Assembly (NCBI GenBank): GCA_023389155.1
Contig: JAEWEV010000018.1
Coordinates: 1-64,000, forward strand
Reading direction: 5' to 3'
DNA: 64,000 nucleotides
DNA from: Pseudomonadota bacterium
GTDB taxonomy: Bacteria > Pseudomonadota > Gammaproteobacteria > Burkholderiales > Burkholderiaceae_B
How positions within the stretch are numbered: the stretch's first letter is position 1; every line of letters starts with the position of its first letter. Below the pieces are notes generated by a model that saw only the letters and a list, made by a program, of their open reading frames with translations, was not told the DNA's origin and searched no databases. Below, one piece after another: positions 7,195 through 14,754 of this stretch. A program made the translations under genes and the position numbers.

Positions 7195-8832
7195 TTACCG
7201 GGCCAGCCAGCTCATGGGGTCTACCGGCGCAGACCCTTTTCTGATTTCAAAATAGAGGCCGGGGTCAACCTGCCCCCCTGTTGCCCCGACTCGGGCAATG
7301 GTTTCTCCGATACGAACGCGGTCGCCCACGCTTTTACTCAGGCTCTGATTGTACCCATATACACTCAGGAAGCCGTTCTGATGATCCACAATAATGAGAT
7401 TACCAAATCCCTGGACCCATGAAGCATAAACCACGTTACCACTGCCGACTGCCTTGACCGGTGTTCCACCGCTGGCGCGGATCAGAATGCCTCGCCAGAC
7501 ATCGCCCGTATCGGGCCGTGGCGTGCCAAAGCGACCCTGCACGCTACCGCGCACCGGCCAGGGCGCGCCGCGCTGCAGGCCGACATTTCCTGACGAGGCT
7601 TCAGCGGCTGCCTTGCGCTCGTCCTCTCGTGCTTTCTGTGCAAGTCGCACTTCTTCTTCCGCTCTCAAACGGGCCAGCCGCGCTTTTTCACGGTCAATTT
7701 CCAGATTTTCCCGCCGCATACGGGCCTGCGCCAGTTGCTGCTGGGCGGCAGCAGACGAGCGGCTGACCGCATCGAGGTCCGGCGCTGGCTGAACTGGAGT
7801 GCCTCCTCCTACAGAAGGCGCATTCTCCCGTGCCCGCTGCAAGGCGGCAGCCTGTTCTTCGGCAGTCATATAGGCCTGCTGTTCTGCCTCACGGGCTGCC
7901 TGGGCTTGCCGGGCGGCCTGTTCTGCGCGTTTTGCTGCAAGCGCAGCCTGTTGCGCCGCCTGGCGCGCAGCACGTTCACGCGCTTCCTGCAAGGCCTTGC
8001 GCCTGGCCGCTTCCCGTGCCTCACGTTCTATGGCAGCCTGCCTGATGGCTTCGCGCTGCTTAACGATGTTGTTCTGGATGTCGTCGATTAGGGAATTCAG
8101 ACGTCGATCATCACGCGCCAGTTTGCCGGCCTGTGAACGCCGGTTTTTTAGATCGGCCTCGATTTTTGCCAGGACAGCAGCATGCTTCTGCTTTTCCTTT
8201 TCAAGGTCGCTTTTGCTTTTCTCGGCATCGTCCGCGAGCGCCTTAAGCGTTTTCTGGTGACTCGCTACCTTGCTCTTGACCTCGTCCAGTCGGGCAATTT
8301 CGGCATTTAGCGCATTGACGGCCTGAGTACGGGCCTTCGCGACGTAGCTCAGATAGGTCAGATCGCGTCCGATTTTCTGGGCATCATCGCCAGACAGCAA
8401 CGCCGCCCATGGCGAAACACCATTGGTATATTGAGACTTGAGCTGCTCGGCGAGCTCTTCGCGGCGCTGCTCCATGAGCGCCTGCTGCTGTGCCTGTTCC
8501 TTGCGCAAACCGTCCAGTTCCTTTTCGGTACTGTCACGCTGCCGGTCAAGATCATCCAGCCGGGCATTCAGACGGGAAATTTCACTTTCAGACTGGCGCA
8601 GGGCTTCGGTAACATCCTTGCGATCACTCTCTGACTCGTCGATACGCTTTTGGACCGCAGCGATCTTTTCCTGAAGATCGCGCCGCAATCGCTCTGCATT
8701 CTGCTGCTGCTTGGTCAGCGACGAAATGGACTGCGCCTGCGCGCCTGCTGGTGCGCCTGCAAGAAGCAACACACAGGCGAGCGTGACGCATCGGAGCGAA
8801 CACCGGGTCGGCAGAAAGCAGCGCCCATTCAT
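7195..8832 (-). CDS. envC: EnvC-like murein hydrolase activator
   Basis: A 545-residue secreted protein: signal peptide (about 1-34, ending AGAQAQ), a long coiled coil (about 35-250, Gln/Lys/Glu/Arg rich), an Ala/Arg-rich segment (250-330), and a C-terminal LytM (M23) domain (about 420-545). The LytM domain is degenerate: where active enzymes have zinc-binding histidines I read WRGILIRA and LYFEIRK (Leu-Tyr in place of the usual His), so it should not cut peptidoglycan itself. E. coli EnvC is degenerate in the same way and activates the amidases AmiA/AmiB at the septum with FtsEX. The start at 8832 has AAGG 5 nt upstream; the earlier in-frame ATG at 8859 has no ribosome binding site. Confidence 0.88.
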   Translation of the reverse strand: MNGRCFLPTRCSLRCVTLACVLLLAGAPAGAQAQSISSLTKQQQNAERLRRDLQEKIAAVQKRIDESESDRKDVTEALRQSESEISRLNARLDDLDRQRDSTEKELDGLRKEQAQQQALMEQRREELAEQLKSQYTNGVSPWAALLSGDDAQKIGRDLTYLSYVAKARTQAVNALNAEIARLDEVKSKVASHQKTLKALADDAEKSKSDLEKEKQKHAAVLAKIEADLKNRRSQAGKLARDDRRLNSLIDDIQNNIVKQREAIRQAAIEREAREAARRKALQEARERAARQAAQQAALAAKRAEQAARQAQAAREAEQQAYMTAEEQAAALQRARENAPSVGGGTPVQPAPDLDAVSRSSAAAQQQLAQARMRRENLEIDREKARLARLRAEEEVRLAQKAREDERKAAAEASSGNVGLQRGAPWPVRGSVQGRFGTPRPDTGDVWRGILIRASGGTPVKAVGSGNVVYASWVQGFGNLIIVDHQNGFLSVYGYNQSLSKSVGDRVRIGETIARVGATGGQVDPGLYFEIRKGSAPVDPMSWLAR

Positions 8833-8894
8833 TGGGCCTTTTTTATCGCATGCATGCATGGAGAGAGGGGAACGAACTGGAAGGCCGTGTCACG

Positions 8895-9647
8895 TCAGTC
8901 CTTTTTTGCCTTGCCCTGGGCAGCAACGGCCGCCATGGCTGCGGCAATGGCTTCCTGGTCTCCCAGATAGTAATGCCTGATGGGCTTGAGGTCCGCATCA
9001 AGCTCGTAAACCAGCGGCTGGCCGGTAGGAATATTCAGGTTGACGATATCCTCTTCGGATACATTGTCCAGATGCTTGATGAGTGCGCGCAGGCTGTTGC
9101 CATGAGCAGATATCAGCACATTGCGGCCCGCCCGGATGGCGGGAGCGATGGACTCATTCCACAAGGGCAGCACACGTGCGACAGTATCTTTCAGGCATTC
9201 GGTTGCCGGCAGATCGTCGGCGGCAATACGACTGTAACGTGCATCAAAGCGGGGATGACGTTCGTCTTCGCCATCAAGAGGGTCGGGAGCGATCGCATAG
9301 GCGCGACGCCAGATCAGCACCTGCTCATCGCCGAATTTTTGCGCCGTCTCGGCCTTGTTCAACCCCTGCAGCGCACCGTAATGACGCTCGTTCAGGCGCC
9401 AGCTCGGGTGCACGGGCGTGTACATAGCGTCCATGGCATCCAGTGCAATCCACAGGGTACGGATGGCGCGCTTCAACACGGAGGTGAATGCCAGGTCGAA
9501 GGTATACCCTTCTTTTCTGAGCAATTCTCCGGCATCCCAGGCCTGCTGGCGGCCGGTTTCGGTCAGATCGACATCTTTCCATCCCGTAAACCGGTTTTCG
9601 AGATTCCACTGGCTTTCGCCATGCCGCATTAATACTAGCTTATACAT
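8895..9647 (-). CDS. gpmA: 2,3-bisphosphoglycerate-dependent phosphoglycerate mutase
   Basis: A 250-residue glycolytic enzyme interconverting 3- and 2-phosphoglycerate. The phosphohistidine motif LMRHGESQWN is at residues 5-14 and the second catalytic histidine is in LISAHGNSLRAL (about 180-191). ERHYGALQGLNK is the family substrate-binding segment. I start at ATG 9647 (MYKLVLMRHGES), as in homologues; the longer frame depends on a TTG codon at 9662. It occupies the place that gpmM, a non-homologous mutase, holds in E. coli between envC and yibN. Confidence 0.96.
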   Translation of the reverse strand: MYKLVLMRHGESQWNLENRFTGWKDVDLTETGRQQAWDAGELLRKEGYTFDLAFTSVLKRAIRTLWIALDAMDAMYTPVHPSWRLNERHYGALQGLNKAETAQKFGDEQVLIWRRAYAIAPDPLDGEDERHPRFDARYSRIAADDLPATECLKDTVARVLPLWNESIAPAIRAGRNVLISAHGNSLRALIKHLDNVSEEDIVNLNIPTGQPLVYELDADLKPIRHYYLGDQEAIAAAMAAVAAQGKAKKD

Positions 9648-9694
9648 TGTTGATTCCCGCAAGACAAACTGAAAAACTGTAATCGTATTGAAAG

Positions 9695-9719
9695 CGGCCC
9701 GCGTGCTGCCTGAGGGCCG
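9695..9719. other. Inverted repeat in the gpmA/rhodanese divergent region
   Basis: CGGCCC (9695-9700) and GGGCCG (9714-9719) are separated by 13 nt. They lie between the two divergent genes, upstream of both. No U-run follows. Function unknown. Confidence 0.25.
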
Positions 9720-9780
9720 AGGTCAACTATTAATTTTCCTCTATTTTACAGAAGTCTTATCGCGAATAGGCGAGCTATTT

Positions 9781-9786
9781 TATAAT
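9781..9786 (+). promoter_or_regulatory. -10 element (TATAAT) before the rhodanese gene
   Basis: A perfect TATAAT whose predicted transcription start (about 9793) lies 36 nt before the chosen GTG start at 9829. No convincing -35 hexamer is visible. It could serve the rhodanese-grxC-secB-gpsA run. Confidence 0.4.
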
Positions 9787-9828
9787 CAGTAAATTCAGCG
9801 TTTGAAAAGCGCATTTTCAGGATTCATT

Positions 9829-10245
9829 GTGGAATTTCTTCTTTATCAGAACTCGATTTACTTTCTTATCTTTCTGCTGGTGTCTGGCGGACTGCTGCTC
9901 TTTCCTTTGCTGCGCAAGCAGGGCAAAGGCAATACCGGCCTCGGCGTAAAAGAGGCTGTCAATCTGGTTAACCGGGAAAACGCCGTCTTCGTCGACGTGC
10001 GTCCCCTGGAAAACTATCGTAGCGGATCCATTCCCTCCGCACGTCATCTGCCAGCGGCCGATCTTGAACAGAAGGCGACCACCCTGCCCCGCAACAAGCC
10101 ACTGATCCTGGTCTGCGATAGCGGACGTGATGCTGCCAAACTGGTTTCAACAGTGGCTGGCAAGCATACTGCCGACGTCTATTCGCTGGCCGGAGGCATG
10201 GCTGCCTGGAAGGCAGACGGCATGCCCGTCAAGCAGCATGCCTGA
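9829..10245 (+). CDS. Membrane-anchored rhodanese-like protein (YibN type)
   Basis: A 138-residue protein with one N-terminal membrane helix (about 8-27) and a single rhodanese domain (about 45-138). The active-site loop reads VCDSGRDA, so the catalytic cysteine is present. Rhodaneses move sulfane sulfur; the cellular role of YibN-type proteins is not settled. I chose the GTG at 9829 because an AGGA sequence lies 6-10 nt before it; a TTG at 9802 would add nine residues. It stands upstream of grxC-secB-gpsA exactly as yibN does in E. coli. Confidence 0.82.
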   Translation: MEFLLYQNSIYFLIFLLVSGGLLLFPLLRKQGKGNTGLGVKEAVNLVNRENAVFVDVRPLENYRSGSIPSARHLPAADLEQKATTLPRNKPLILVCDSGRDAAKLVSTVAGKHTADVYSLAGGMAAWKADGMPVKQHA

Positions 10246-10300
10246 TCGCCTGCGTGCTGCAACACCCGCTGCTTACTCTCTTCTATCCAAAAGGTTCATG

Positions 10301-10561
10301 ATGAAAAAAGTGACCATGTACTACAAAATGACCTGCCCGTACTGTGTGCGCGCAGAGAAACTCCTGCGTGAACGCGGCGTCGCCGATTTGGAAAAAATCA
10401 GTATTGACACAAATCGCGAGCAGCGGGCTGCTATGATTGAACGGTCTGGGGGTGGCACTACCGTTCCCCAGATTTTCATTGGAGACGAGCATATCGGTGG
10501 ATGTGACGATCTCATGGCTCTTGACCGTGAGGGTAAACTTGCTGGTATGCTGGGTCAGTGA
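10301..10561 (+). CDS. grxC: Glutaredoxin 3
   Basis: An 86-residue glutathione-dependent thiol-disulfide oxidoreductase of the cytoplasm. The dithiol active site CPYC is at about residues 12-15, followed by the conserved TVPQIFIGDEHIGGCDDL segment that forms the glutathione groove (cis-Pro). AAGG lies 6 nt before this ATG; an adjacent ATG at 10298 is also possible. It lies 55 bp after the rhodanese gene and 38 bp before secB. Confidence 0.95.
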   Translation: MKKVTMYYKMTCPYCVRAEKLLRERGVADLEKISIDTNREQRAAMIERSGGGTTVPQIFIGDEHIGGCDDLMALDREGKLAGMLGQ

Positions 10562-10599
10562 CCCGTTTATTTTTGATATTTACATAATTAGGAAGTTAT

Positions 10600-11151
10600 A
10601 TGGCTGACGAAAACAACGCTGCATCGAACAACGCTGCATCTAACAACGAAGCAACAGGGACAGACCCGGTCTTCTCAATGCAGCGTGTCTATCTGAAAGA
10701 CATGTCGCTGGAAATGCCCAACGCGCCGCAGATTTTCCTGGAACAGGAAACGCCCAACGTTGAAGTGTCTCTGAACGTAGGCGGTGAGCGTCTGGCCGAA
10801 ACGGTGTTTGAAGCGACTGTGACAGTCACAATCACCACCAAGATCGCCGACAAGACACTCTATCTGGTTGAAGGCACACAGGCTGGCATCTTTGAAATTG
10901 CCAATATCCCTGAAGAACAGTTCGAGCCACTGATCGGCATCGTCTGCCCAACCATGCTGTTCCCATACCTGCGCGCCAATGTGGCTGATGCCATCAACCG
11001 TACTTCCCTGCCTCCGCTGCACCTGGCCGAAGTCAACTTCCAGGCGCTGTACGAACAGCGCGTCCAGGAAGCGCAAAACCAGGCGGGTGGCGAACAGCCC
11101 CAGGATGGCGGCTCAGGCATCTACGTCCCTCCGGGTACGACCCGTCAGTAA
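10600..11151 (+). CDS. secB: Protein-export chaperone SecB
   Basis: A 183-residue tetrameric cytoplasmic chaperone that keeps preproteins unfolded and passes them to SecA. It is longer than the E. coli protein (155) because of an Asn/Ala-rich N-terminus (residues 1-27, with NNAAS repeats) and a C-terminal tail. The core has the family sequence SMQRVYLKDMSLEMPNAPQI (about 26-45) and LFPYLRANVADAINRTSLPP (about 122-141). A good ribosome binding site (AGGAAG) precedes the ATG. It is followed after 6 bp by gpsA. Confidence 0.96.
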   Translation: MADENNAASNNAASNNEATGTDPVFSMQRVYLKDMSLEMPNAPQIFLEQETPNVEVSLNVGGERLAETVFEATVTVTITTKIADKTLYLVEGTQAGIFEIANIPEEQFEPLIGIVCPTMLFPYLRANVADAINRTSLPPLHLAEVNFQALYEQRVQEAQNQAGGEQPQDGGSGIYVPPGTTRQ

Positions 11152-11157
11152 ATCCTC

Positions 11158-12198
11158 ATGACGTCAGCATCAGCGTCGTTGCCATTACGCGTGCTTGTCC
11201 TTGGGGCAGGCAGCTGGGGGACGGCGCTGGCGCTTTCGTCCTGTCGTAATGCCGAGGTCATGCTGTGGGCTCGTGACCCCGAGACCGCAAGGCAAATCAA
11301 TCTTCAACATCGCAACCCGCGGTATCTGCAGGATATTACCCTGCCACCCGCGCTGATTGCCACTGACAGTCTTGATCAGGCGTTCGCGTTTCTTCAGGAC
11401 GCAGACTCCTCCCTCATTATTCTTGGTACCCCGGTAGCTGCCATCGAGCAGGCCTGCGACATTCTGCTGGACTATCTGCCTCGCGCCGGGCTGCAAGCGA
11501 CGCCTGTCCTGTGGACCTGCAAGGGTTTTGAACAGGAAAGTGCGCGCCTGCCTCATGAAGTCGTGCAAGACAAACTGGCCGATATTGTTGCCCATACCGG
11601 CGTTCTTTCAGGTCCGTCTTTTGCACGTGAGGTTGCGCAAGGGCTGCCTGTAGCGCTTACCGTGGCCAGTAGCCATGAATGCGTGACCTTGCGGGCCACT
11701 GCAGCGCTGCATTCGGGCAATACCCGTATCTATCGCAGTAAGGATGTGGTTGGTGTGGAAGTCGGCGGAGCCATGAAAAACGTGATTGCCATCGCTTGCG
11801 GCATTGCCGATGGCCTGGCGCTGGGCATGAATGCCCGCGCTGCACTCATTACCCGGGGCCTGGCTGAAATGAGTCGTCTGGGTATTGCACTGGGCGGCGA
11901 TAGCGCGACTTTCAGCGGCCTGACCGGCCTGGGTGATCTGGTATTAACTGCAACCGGTGATCTCTCGCGAAATCGTCAAGTCGGTGTGGCGCTGGGACAA
12001 GGGCAGGATCTGGCCTCCATTCTGGCGCTGGGGATGACGGCCGAAGGCGTACGCTGTGCCCGGGCAGCGCTGGCCCGTGCACGCAGACTGGATATCGACA
12101 TGCCGATCACTGAAGCGGTATGCAGCGTGCTGTTTGAAAAGGTGCCGCCCCTGCAGGCCGTCTCTCTGCTCCTGTCTCGCGAATCCCGCAACGAATGA
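11158..12198 (+). CDS. gpsA: Glycerol-3-phosphate dehydrogenase [NAD(P)+]
   Basis: A 346-residue enzyme that reduces dihydroxyacetone phosphate to sn-glycerol 3-phosphate for phospholipid synthesis. The Rossmann loop GAGSWGTALAL is at about 16-26, GPSFAREVAQGLP near 150-162, and the catalytic lysine is in GGAMKNVIAIACG (about 200-212). NSRAALITRG-like sequence (NARAALITRGLAEM) follows. There is no clear ribosome binding site and the gap to secB is 6 bp, so translational coupling is likely. This is the last gene of the rhodanese-grxC-secB-gpsA run. Confidence 0.96.
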   Translation: MTSASASLPLRVLVLGAGSWGTALALSSCRNAEVMLWARDPETARQINLQHRNPRYLQDITLPPALIATDSLDQAFAFLQDADSSLIILGTPVAAIEQACDILLDYLPRAGLQATPVLWTCKGFEQESARLPHEVVQDKLADIVAHTGVLSGPSFAREVAQGLPVALTVASSHECVTLRATAALHSGNTRIYRSKDVVGVEVGGAMKNVIAIACGIADGLALGMNARAALITRGLAEMSRLGIALGGDSATFSGLTGLGDLVLTATGDLSRNRQVGVALGQGQDLASILALGMTAEGVRCARAALARARRLDIDMPITEAVCSVLFEKVPPLQAVSLLLSRESRNE

Positions 12199-12327
12199 AT
12201 CCCTGCGCTGATGACTCATGCCAATCAGGATTCGGCCCGACGGCGCGAGGCTCCTCAGACTGCGCTCCGAACCATAGAGTCAGGAACCACGAATTTCGTA
12301 AACAATTGCCACTCCGCTTTTCCCCGG

Positions 12328-13245
12328 CTAGCGCACAGCGCGCCTGATGGAACTGACTGGCACCAGGGTTTCACCGGCATCGTTCTGTCGCACAGGTTTG
12401 CACCAGGCATGGCCATAAGCCACCTCTAATGACAGACGCAACAAACCGTCTGACCCGCGTCCCTGCTCCAGCCCATCGCGCAGCCGCTGGTACCATCCCC
12501 GACCTTTCAAACCGCTGGCACGATCTTCGCTAGGGTTGCCACCCAGTCCACGCACATCCTTGAGCAACGCATCGACTGTCCGATAAGTCAATGTAATAAC
12601 CTCCTGATCCATGACCGGATCCATGAACCCGTTTTCCAGCAGAATATCCCCAAAGTCATGCATATCCACGAACTGCATGGTCTGGGTCTGTATACCGGCA
12701 ACAGTTACAGCCGTGCGCACTTCCTTGAAAGTACCCGGGCCAAGACAGGAGAACATGGCCAGTCCGCTGGTACGCAGCACCCGCCGCCATTCGCGAATGA
12801 CGTCATGAGGCCGGCGATGCCAGTGCAATGCCAGATTTGACCAGATCATATCTACCGACTCGGGCGCCATTGGCATGGACGCCATATCGGCACATGCAAA
12901 GGCGAAATTTTGTCCGCCCTTGAGCTTGTGCAGCAGGGATTTGAGGCCTTTGATCTGAAACTCGCTTTCGCAGTGCGCGATAAACGATGTGCAATGGTCC
13001 ACACCCGTGATGGAGGCCTGCGGATATCTCGAGGCCAGCAGGTAAAGCGCATTGCCTGGCCCACAGCCTGCATCGACGATCTGCTGCGGATTTACCTTGA
13101 TATAACCAAGCCGATCTATCATACGCGCAGCAATTTCATCATTGAAAAAGCGAGCATCTTCCAGCATGCCACGGCGGGCAAACTGCTGACGCACGTGCGT
13201 CATATTGATGGGCAGCCGGGAAGCCGAATGAATGAGCTGGGACAT
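12328..13245 (-). CDS. BioC-like SAM-dependent methyltransferase
   Basis: A 305-residue protein with a class I methyltransferase fold: SAM loop VDAGCGPGNAL (about 58-68), acidic residue at the end of strand 2 (TGVDH), and motif SNLALHWHRRPHDVIREW (about 139-156). The LALHW / W-R-x-L pattern resembles BioC, which methylates malonyl-ACP to start pimelate synthesis in the biotin pathway. No other bio gene is nearby, so the role is inferred. The start at MSQLIHSASRL (13245) leaves about 80 bp to the divergent comF; longer starts at 13305 or 13371 would overlap comF or its promoter. It is convergent with gpsA. Confidence 0.72.
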   Translation of the reverse strand: MSQLIHSASRLPINMTHVRQQFARRGMLEDARFFNDEIAARMIDRLGYIKVNPQQIVDAGCGPGNALYLLASRYPQASITGVDHCTSFIAHCESEFQIKGLKSLLHKLKGGQNFAFACADMASMPMAPESVDMIWSNLALHWHRRPHDVIREWRRVLRTSGLAMFSCLGPGTFKEVRTAVTVAGIQTQTMQFVDMHDFGDILLENGFMDPVMDQEVITLTYRTVDALLKDVRGLGGNPSEDRASGLKGRGWYQRLRDGLEQGRGSDGLLRLSLEVAYGHAWCKPVRQNDAGETLVPVSSIRRAVR

Positions 13246-13325
13246 GGGTATCACAAAGCCAATTGATGCCGGAAACGGGTTCTGGCAGATTACGCAATCT
13301 GTCATTGTAATGAAGGTGATTGGTG

Positions 13326-14138
13326 ATGGCGGCAGACCTGCTGTTTTCCAGAAGATTTTCCCGCGTGGCACGTCGTTTCAACAGTTATATTCAGTCCTCC
13401 TGCGCGCTTTGCGACGGATCTGCCCCGCGGGGCCGGTTGTGCGCTGGCTGCAGCGCCGATATGCGTTATTCCATGCGTCATCATCGCTGGCGTTGTACTC
13501 GCTGTGCTCTTGCCCTTCCGGGCGATATACCCTGCCCGGACTGCGCGAGCGGGTCGCGTCCGCTGGAAAAGGTCGTTGCCGCCTTTGATTATGTGCCGCC
13601 AGCCGACAGCCTGGTACTGCGCTATAAAAATGCGAAACAGTTTCAGCTTGCCACGGTGTTCGCACATCTGGCCTGCGAGGCGATCATAGAGCACAGCCCC
13701 GAATGGCCTGTACCCTTCTGGCAATGCCATGCACCGCTCATTCCGGTGCCGGGAAGCCCTGCGTCACTGCGGCGCCGTGGCTTCAATCCGGCCGCCGAAT
13801 TTGCCTCGCAGCTTGGTCGTCTCCTACATCTGCCGGTCATGCATTCACTGCTACACCGGGAACCGGAGCGATTAAAACAGAGCTCGCTCAATCGAGAACA
13901 GCGCCAGGCCAATACCGCGCATCTTTATTACTGTTCACGCAATGTATCGCTCCCTTGCGCGGTTCTCGTGGATGATGTGCTCACCACCGGCAGCACATTG
14001 GATGCCGCCGCCAGGGCGTTGATTGCCGCCGGTGCCCACCGGCTCATCGCCGTGGTGATTGCCAGAACGCCATACCGACATCGCAACACGGCGGACGCAA
14101 CGGCTTTCCCGGTCGATCCTTTGTGCTGGAAGACGTGA
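13326..14138 (+). CDS. comF: ComF family phosphoribosyltransferase-like protein
   Basis: A 270-residue protein. The N-terminus holds four CxxC pairs (CALC, CAGC, CTRC, CPDC at about residues 22-72), a probable zinc finger. The C-terminus has the phosphoribosyltransferase signature CAVLVDDVLTTGSTLDAA (about 215-232) and the ComF segment RRGFNPAAEFA. ComF homologues take part in DNA uptake and transformation; dprA, another transformation gene, lies 16 kb away. The ATG at 13326 is preceded by AAGG; TTG (13320) and GTG (13323) codons are alternatives. Confidence 0.88.
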   Translation: MAADLLFSRRFSRVARRFNSYIQSSCALCDGSAPRGRLCAGCSADMRYSMRHHRWRCTRCALALPGDIPCPDCASGSRPLEKVVAAFDYVPPADSLVLRYKNAKQFQLATVFAHLACEAIIEHSPEWPVPFWQCHAPLIPVPGSPASLRRRGFNPAAEFASQLGRLLHLPVMHSLLHREPERLKQSSLNREQRQANTAHLYYCSRNVSLPCAVLVDDVLTTGSTLDAAARALIAAGAHRLIAVVIARTPYRHRNTADATAFPVDPLCWKT

Positions 14139-14201
14139 ACCGCCGCCAGTATGTTATGGCGATATTTTCAACCTGTGTGATGCGAAGCGCGGCCCACGGC
14201 C

Positions 14202-14666
14202 TCAATGGCCGCCGGGGAATCCCAGCTGTCGCCATGCCTCGTAACTGACAATGGCCACGGCGTTGGACAGGTTCATGCTGCGGTTGTTGGGCAGCATGGG
14301 AATGCGCAGTCTTTGCTGATCAGAAAAACTGGCCATGACTTCGGGCGCGAGGCCGGTTGTTTCGGCGCCGAAAAGCAGTACATCGCCGTCCTGGAAAGCC
14401 ACATCGGTGTAGGCCCGCGTGCCTTTGGTGGTAATGGCAAAAATCCGCTGGCCCGGTACCGAAGCAACAAAGGCGTCATAATCGGCATGAATGGTGACCT
14501 TGGCCAGATCGTGATAGTCTAGCCCTGCCCGACGCATTTTGGCATCATCGATGCGAAATCCCATGGGCTCAATCAGATGCAGCCAGCAGCCATTATTGGC
14601 AATCAGCCGGATGATATTGCCGGTATTGGGAGCAATTTTGGGTTCGAACAGGGCGATGTGAAGCAT
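14202..14666 (-). CDS. trmL: tRNA (cytidine(34)-2'-O)-methyltransferase
   Basis: A 154-residue SPOUT-class methyltransferase, the usual length for TrmL/YibK. It methylates the 2'-O of the wobble base in leucine tRNAs. Visible family sequence: LFEPKIAPNTGNIIRLIANN (about 6-25), FGAETTGLAPEV (about 98-109), and the trefoil-knot segment MNLSNAVAIVSYEAWRQL (about 130-147). No ribosome binding site is evident before the ATG. It lies 88 bp after trkH on the same strand. In E. coli, trmL is likewise close to gpsA-secB. Confidence 0.94.
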   Translation of the reverse strand: MLHIALFEPKIAPNTGNIIRLIANNGCWLHLIEPMGFRIDDAKMRRAGLDYHDLAKVTIHADYDAFVASVPGQRIFAITTKGTRAYTDVAFQDGDVLLFGAETTGLAPEVMASFSDQQRLRIPMLPNNRSMNLSNAVAIVSYEAWRQLGFPGGH

Positions 14667-14754
14667 GAAAGGACAATAAATAGGTACCGAATAAATACGG
14701 CATAAGTTCGAAATGAATTCAGCATGAGTGCGCTTTCGCGACCTGCGGGAAGCG

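Noticed and set aside
14667..14700. Two AATAAATA repeats (14675-14682 and 14690-14697) upstream of trmL
   Set aside because: Short and AT-only; likely chance or part of a promoter. No symmetric operator structure or conservation can be shown.
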